Under the pieces are notes generated by a model. The model ran no database searches and was not told the DNA's origin. It worked only from the letters and a program-made list of their open reading frames with translations. DNA of 64,000 bases from Diphasiastrum complanatum (taxonomy: Eukaryota; Streptophyta; Lycopodiopsida; Lycopodiales; Lycopodiaceae), in assembly GCA_029204225.1 (NCBI GenBank), contig CM055106.1, positions 10,180,978 to 10,244,977 of the forward strand, given 5' to 3'. How positions within the stretch are numbered: the stretch's first letter is position 1; each line of letters opens with the position of its first letter. Positions 57,987-64,000 of the stretch are shown one piece after another. A program made the translations under genes and the position numbers.

Positions 57987-58448
57987 GACTAAGTTAGAAA
58001 ACTTAACTTAGAGAACTTAAACTTAGAAACTTAAGCTTAGAAAATAAAAGACTCTAAGTTATCTTGAGTTCTAAGTTTAGAGTCTTTGGCTTTCTAAGTT
58101 AGAAGTTGAGAAGTTAAGTCGTAGAATTGCAAGTTTTAGAAACTAATCCCATAAGTTAGTAGAAGCTTATGGAAGGCGCTTCCTGCTATAAGAAGAGAGG
58201 CATTTCCCTTGTAAAATAACACTTTTGAGATTATGCTAAATTGCTATCTCTTTTGAGATTATCTTATTATTTCATTTGTGTTCCCATTGGAAGGTGCATA
58301 GCTTGAGGGAAGGTGCTCGGGCCTCTTCTTGCCTCCTTTCATTGGATTATTGTGGCATTTTTTATTTGTTGAGTATTATTACCACTATACTATGCACAAA
58401 ACGTCTCTTTAGACCTAGCCACAGTAGAAAGTAGAAATACTTCCAACA
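57987..58448 (+). repeat. Gypsy A-2 5' LTR, truncated
   Basis: Aligns with the 3' LTR from about 62770 onward (AAACTTAAGCTT, TAAGTTATCTTGAGTTC, CCCATTGGAAGGTGCATAG). It lacks the first 150 bases and an internal block of about 280 bases. It ends CTTCCAACA. Confidence 0.85.
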
Positions 58449-58449
58449 T

Positions 58450-58463
58450 TGGTGTCGTTGTCG
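58450..58463 (+). other. Primer-binding site, tRNA-Asp type
   Basis: TGGTGTCGTTGTCG begins one base after the LTR end. It resembles the TGGCGCCGTTGCCG site of Athila/Tat-type Gypsy elements with C-to-T changes. Confidence 0.7.
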
Positions 58464-58849
58464 CTTTCAAAGTTTTTTTTTTTCTACATAGCTTACTTGT
58501 TTTTTTTTTTACTAATGTGCTTGTGTGTATGCTTGCCTGCTATTTTCTTTCAGACTGCAGCACAAGACTTCTCTCCAGGTCCTACACGAGCTGCTGAGAA
58601 ACCTATCAAGCCGGGGAGAAGCAACAAAAGTGTCAACTTGGACATTTTCTTTGAAAGAAGTGACTGAAGTGACATTTTTTTCGACCAATCAAGTATATCA
58701 GAATTCGTCGGGTTGTTTGCAGCCATAACATAACATCATCTTTCATCCTACCACCTCTGCGATTTCTGACCTTGTTCAGATTTTCCGAAAACCCATTGTT
58801 TTACTGTCAAAATCCTTTGTTTTCCTGGGTCAAAATTTGTCAGATTCAT

Positions 58850-59560
58850 TGAGGCTAAATCTATGAAAGATTAGTCCTCCAGCAGCTCTACAAATTCTAT
58901 CTCAAAGATTTAGCTTGTTTTCTTCCAGAAAATCATTTTTTTCACTATTATCCTTATTTGTCAACAAAACTTTCGTATCAGAATTTGTCGACTATACCAT
59001 GAAGTCGTCCACAATCTGAACGATTTCTATACATCTTCTTCTACGAATTCTATCCTTTACAAAAAATTCAAAAATTAATATTTTGTCTGTGAAGACTCCT
59101 TATTAGAATTCACCAACCATAGCACGAAATCGCCCACAATGTGCACGATTTCTGGCAATTTGTTTTAAAAAAATAAAAAATTTGAAAATAAAAATAAAAA
59201 CTCTCAGTATCAGAATTCGCCGACCATACCACAAAATCGTCCACAATCTAAACGATTTCTATACATCCTTTGCGAATTTTGTTTTTTACAAAAAATTCAA
59301 AAAATTCAAAAAATCAATATTTTGTCTGTGAAAACTCCTTATCAGAATTCGCCGACCATACCATGAAATTGTCCACAATGTGCACGATTTCTAGCAAATT
59401 CTTAAAAAAAAAAAAAATCTCAGTATTAGAATTCGTCGACCATACCACGAAATCGTCCACAATCTGAACGATTCCTATACATCCTCTACGAATTCTGTCC
59501 TTTACAAAAAATTCAAAAAAAATAAAAAAAATCATATTTGTTCAATGAAAATCCTCTGTC
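58850..59560 (+). repeat. Tandem repeats in Gypsy A-2 leader
   Basis: About five copies of a roughly 120-bp unit: CAGAATTCGCCGACCATACC, then ACGAAATCGTCCACAATCTG, then ACGATTTCTATACATC and CTTTACAAAAAATTC. Copy 1 of the family has only one to two copies at 6950-7200. Confidence 0.85.
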
Positions 59561-59760
59561 CGAATTCGTGAGTACTATATTCTGATTCAACAACCTGTTT
59601 GCAAGTTCTACTCTTGTCTGCGAATTCTGTTACTCCAGAAAAGTATAAATTCTTGTCCAAATTTACTATCTTGTAAGTAAACCATCTTTTTGACCTTTTG
59701 TGGCCAAGTACAATATTGTACTGATCATTTGTACTGTTATTTTATTCCTCATTCTGCATC

Positions 59761-61014
59761 ATGTCAAGAGATTGTGCTGAATCTTCTAATCCTGCACCTC
59801 CATGCCTAGAACGCAGAATCCCACGCATTGTTGCACCAAAGTACGATGGAGAATCTGACCCAATTAGATTTCTTCAAGACTTTGATAATGCATGTCACTT
59901 CTATGGAGACATCTTTGACACTGAAAAGCTCAGACTATTTCCTATGGTGCTCTATGGAATAGCCAAAGAGTGGTATCTCAACCTAGAAGTTCCTTATCTT
60001 ATTTCTTGGAACACCCTAAAAGACGCTCTTATCAAACGTTTTAGACCTTCTGAATTGAGTCAAAGCCCATTCATCCAAATCACACATATCAAGATGCATC
60101 GAGAAGAGTCTGTAAGAAGCTACATTGAACATTTTAAATGTCTCAAGAATATCACTGAACAAATGGCCATCAAATTATTCCTGGTTGGACTCCCTAAAAG
60201 TATCCGCCGAGAACTGAAACCAGTTGATCTTTATGATCGACTTAAGGATGTCATGACTGATGTCATTCGCGAAGAAGACGAGGGGTCCGATGAAGACTTT
60301 GATTACCGCGACAAGCAATCCAAACTACCCAAACGTCTTCACAACTAGAAGATTGAGAATACAGCCCAATCTTCATAACTTCTACAAATGAAAACTTGGC
60401 AGAAAGCTCAACAAACTCACATGGACAAACTAACTCCTGATTTTCAAAATGCTATGAAAAATATTGCTGATAAATCTTCTCCAGCAAGAGAAAATGTCTA
60501 GTGTCCTATCTATTCGTAGACTCACACTGCTAATGAGTGCCCCCAACTGAAAACCCATTTACCATTAGCACCTAGACCTATGTCTGATCATTACCGCCCC
60601 TTCTCTCCACAACAATCCATGCCACTACCAAGAGTTTATCAACCACGACCAAATGCACCCAATCAGTTTCAACCATGCCAACAGTTTGTCGTTAATCAAC
60701 CCGTTTCACAACCAGTTGTGCATTTTTTTAATCCAAATTCCATAGATCCAACAACTTATTTTGTGGACGACACTACTCCACCAGGATACTCCTCTGAATC
60801 GGTGGTATATTATTCATATGATCCTAATGCCCCAATCTACGATCCAAACCAACCTGTGTTTACGACACAACAATTTTCCGTAATACGTGAATGCTTTATC
60901 TGTGCAGGTAGACATCCTAGTATTCGTTGCCAAGACAAACTTCGTCTTTCACCAGCTTGTGAAAATTGTGGCATTGAACACCATGTTAAGGATTGCCCTT
61001 CACGCTTGCTCTGA
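59761..61014 (+). pseudogene. Gypsy A-2 gag
   Basis: One frame of about 418 codons from ATG 59761 (MSRDCAESSNPAPP) to the stop at 61012, interrupted by four stops between 60346 and 60522. The capsid is clear: APKYDGESDPIRFLQDFDNA, AKEWYLNLE, SYIEHFKCLKNI, AIKLFLVGLPKSIRRELKP. Then a Pro/Gln-rich linker and knuckles CFICAGRHPSIRC and CENCGIEHHVKDC. Comparison with copy 1 suggests Trp (TGG) became TAG and Gln/Glu codons became stops. The first 195 codons are uninterrupted. Confidence 0.9.
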
Positions 61015-62596
61015 CACAATTGTGCTACTTCTGGGAGATTTACTGATTGACGTTTGTTATGTGAGTTTGAATATGTGTTTGTAAGTCTGTAACCTATGTC
61101 GTTTTGTGATCATGTTCTTTTAGTTTGCTCATCTTTTTACTTTTCTTTTTACACCCTTTTACGTTATGTTTTTTCTTGCATGTCTATCAATCAAAGAATC
61201 TTTAAAGTACTCAGACGTAACTTTCAGCTTCTATTTCAAAACATTCAATTGTTGTACAGAGTCAGAAAGATCACACAACAACATTACCTTGTGCATTGCC
61301 ATTATCACCATACTCCATCAGATATTATCTACCGGTGTGCGGCCAACACAAATTATCTTCACAAGCGATTTTGTGCAACAAAGCACAATTCAAATGTGAG
61401 GAAAAATCACTACTCAGAAGACACAAGCCAGAGACCACTCACACAAGCTTCCAAGTAGTATTTTTTTATGAGTGGACTCCCAAGAAACAACATACAAGTT
61501 GGAAAAAAAGTAGTTAAGGGACTTCACAACAAATGTTTTATTTGGAAACCAATGAAGCACATTATCTGGCTGCCAATATTATCCAACAAAAGATCCATCT
61601 TCCCAACAAGTTGCAATGACGAAGAATTCTCGAATCCATCAGTGAATGGAATTATAGATACACAACCCCAAGGACAAATGTCATTTTCAACGACAAACAA
61701 TGATGACTCTCTGGAAAATTGTACATTGAGCATTGGTTATGAACATGTATAAAATGACACACAAGATCCCTATCATCCCTTGTCCACACCCATTCCTTCT
61801 TCCATGTTCCACCATATAATTAATCTTGAAGCTTCACCTCACTTTTCTCATCCATCCTTCAAGACCTCATTCCCACTCGCTGATCATTCTGAACTTGCTC
61901 TAGTTCTCACTTGAAGCACTTTGTGGAGAAGACAAGTCTACAACATCTGCAGCATACAAATGATGCCAATTCAGAACTCCCGCCGAGCCAAGACAAGCAT
62001 ATTATCAAAAGGACCTTGGAGATTTTTCACAAAACAACAAGTGGTGTTTTCGCAATTAAAGAAATCGACAAGTTATTCACTGTTGACTATTCAAAGAGCA
62101 CTACTTTATCCAAAAAAAAAAATGATGATCGTTCAAGCATCTATTCCAAGCAATCCTTCATGGAGCTCTCAACGGTACAATTGACCTCAAAGAAGCTGCA
62201 ATCAAAATTCTGCCAACATCATGTCTTCAAGTGACAACTCTAACCAACAAACCTTTGATCCCTTCATTCACCTCCACCACCACCCCCATATCCGACTCAC
62301 ATCTTACCACTTACCCTTATCTTCATCTCTTTACCGTTCGTTCACACCTTGTGTTGTTTTCATATCATTTTCAACAACCCAAGCTCTTGTACATCATCCA
62401 TTGAATCCTCAGCGTGGGCAATTGGGAATACAACCCATCAAAGAGCCAAAGCTTCTAGAGACGCTCATACTTCTTCAAAGCTTCATCTCCTATGGAGCAA
62501 TTACAAAATGTTCCACATCTACAAGCTGCACCAAGTTTGACTCCTCCCACACCATAAAGAGCGGGGTTCTTTCTATTGCCATTGGCATGGGACCGC
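61015..62596 (+). other. Unassigned interior of Gypsy A-2
   Basis: Short frames (61096-61458, 61468-61752, 61911-62234, 62221-62619) with no pol motifs. The stretch 62221-62619 is His/Ser/Pro-rich and runs up to the purine tract. Either captured DNA or a very decayed 3' part of the element. Confidence 0.5.
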
Positions 62597-62605
62597 CAAT
62601 CCAAT

Positions 62606-62619
62606 TAGGAGGGGGATAA
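62606..62619 (+). other. Polypurine tract
   Basis: TTAGGAGGGGGATAA directly precedes the 3' LTR start TGTTAGCAAC at 62620, the expected plus-strand primer site. Confidence 0.85.
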
Positions 62620-63515
62620 TGTTAGCAACAAAGTAAAATCAAAGTAAAATAAAACACTGTGGCATGTGTATTGTAAGTCCACTGTGAGTACTTGTTAATA
62701 AACTCCTACCATGGCATGTGTGTCATAAGTCCATGGGTAGAAACTTAATTGAATTCTAAACTTCTGAATTAGAAAACTTAAGTTAGAGAACTTAAACTTA
62801 GAAACTTAAGCTTATAAAATAAAAGATTCTAAGTTATCTTGAGTTCTAAGTTTAGAGTCTTAGGCTTTCTAAGTTAGAAGTTGAGAAGTTTAGAAGTCTT
62901 AGAATTGCAAGTTTTAGAAATTAATCCCATAAGTTAGTAGAAGCTTATGGAAGGCCCTTCTTGCTATAAGAAGAGAGGCATTTCCCTTGTAAAAAAACAC
63001 TTTTGAGATTATGCTAAATTGCTATCTCTTTTGAGATTATCTTGCTATTTCAATTGTGTTCCCATTGGAAGGTGCATAGCTTGAGGGAAGGTGCTCAGGC
63101 CTCCTCTTGCCTCCTTTCATTGGATTATTGTGGCATGCTTGATTTGTTGATTATTAGTTAGCCGCAATTTATATTTCATTTCCCTTTGGGAGTTAGCATT
63201 AGTTTTACGGTTTGCTAGTTGGGAAGCCTTAGCAATCCTAGTTGTTGTTGATCCTTGCTAGATGGGTACCGCCTTAGCAAGTATATTTACTTTCCAAGTA
63301 ATGGCTGGTTGGGTACCGCCTTAGCCACACCTTAATTAGTTTCTATTCCGAGCACCAATTGGGAAGCCTTGGTGCTCTCTTTTCATTTATGTTTTTATTT
63401 CACAAGTTGTTAAGCTTTGTAGAACTTAGAAGGTGGATGACCGGTCTACCACTATACTACGCATGAAATGTCTCTTTAGACCTAGCCACAGTAGAAAGTA
63501 GAAATACTTCCAACA
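62620..63515 (+). repeat. Gypsy A-2 3' LTR, 896 bp
   Basis: TGTTAGCAAC to CTTCCAACA. It includes an internal block (about 63150-63440) with two GGTACCGCCTTAGC-type repeats that is absent from the 5' LTR. Confidence 0.88.
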
Positions 63516-64000
63516 CCTCTGTATTGCACTTGATAGCACCTAAAACTGTGTCCATATGACAAGGTTATGAGTGTTTGAAGTTATGGCAATTTTTATGTAG
63601 AAAACCTCTACATGGAGCTGATGCATGCCGATATAGGCATTGTTGGGTTTATCCCTTCTCCCTAAATCCATAAGCTAATCTAGTTCCATTCATGCAATCA
63701 TTGCAATATGAAGACTTTTTAACTTCATCATATTTTGCAAGTCACTGCCCCTAAAAATTCTTAAGTAACTTGTAAGGGACCCAGAAGGTTTCCTCTTATG
63801 AGTCATCATGATCGTCGACAATAAAGAGCACGTAAGGAACTCATAAGTGACCCGTAAATAAAGCTATTACAAGGCAATACGAATAGGAAACGAAGAACTA
63901 CGAGCAACGATGTAGGATGATGTCCCTAACAAATATCCTTATGGGAGATTGTGGTAGGTATGGAAGTCCGGCCAAATCCCACTCTAGGTGACATGAGGGC
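63516..64000. other. No recognisable feature
   Basis: Flanking sequence after the Gypsy A-2 LTR; no open frame or repeat noted. Confidence 0.5.

Larger units (their letters stand above)
57987..63515 (+). mobile_element. Gypsy family A, copy 2 (gag only)
   Basis: Two LTRs (57987-58448 and 62620-63515), a primer-binding site, a long leader with internal repeats, one gag frame and a purine tract. Protease, RT, RNase H and integrase are missing between 61014 and 62600. Copy 1 at 6860 carries pol, so the family once had it. Confidence 0.88.

Overview
The window is nuclear DNA from a land plant with a large, repeat-rich genome. The evidence is plant-type LTR retrotransposons of both superfamilies, primer-binding sites matching initiator tRNA-Met (Copia) or resembling the tRNA-Asp type (Gypsy), a chromodomain integrase, GT-AG introns, long CT/GA microsatellites, and a bHLH gene of the plant RSL family. 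Species cannot be read from the sequence. The very low gene density and old nested insertions would fit a fern, lycophyte, bryophyte or gymnosperm better than a compact angiosperm, but that is only inference.

Layout. 1-3990: a minus-strand Copia element with gag and protease but no recognisable integrase or reverse transcriptase (RT). 3991-6860: unrecognised. 6860-17280: an old plus-strand Gypsy element (family A) broken by two nested insertions, namely the 3' end of a minus-strand chromovirus (9535-11700) and a deleted Copia (12388-15275) that landed right after the RT YLDD motif with a TGATT target duplication. 17484-19910: an LTR fragment, an unidentified decayed multi-exon gene, and a histone H3-derived pseudogene whose N-terminal tail has lost every lysine except K4. 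19911-21780: a stretch rich in GCGCG and ATCGATATC motifs with a TATA box and a small ORF. 23853-25550: a decayed trihelix/Myb-like gene followed by a Harbinger-like transposase remnant. 26774-27151: a complete 378-bp TRIM retrotransposon with perfect target duplications and a tRNA-like sequence with A and B boxes in each LTR. 28148-30200: several fold-back elements.

30519-34469 (minus) is the one clearly intact host gene. It is a five-exon RSL-type bHLH transcription factor of 598 residues; all introns are phase 0 with GT-AG ends, and two 66-bp exons encode helix 1 and helix 2. GC-rich fold-back sequences lie on both sides, including a tandem TIR element with an internal minisatellite about 1.1 kb upstream.

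36541-57980: degenerate Copia pieces on both strands, a LINE RT fragment, microsatellites, minisatellites and AT-rich DNA. 57987-63515: a second family A Gypsy copy with both LTRs, PBS, PPT and gag, but no pol. 63516-64000: nothing recognised.

Apart from the RSL gene, little here works together. The main themes are transposon nesting, elements that keep gag but lack pol, and pseudogenes whose stop codons are largely explained by C-to-T decay. The best candidates for something undescribed are the tRNA-bearing TRIM and the lysine-poor H3-like gene.
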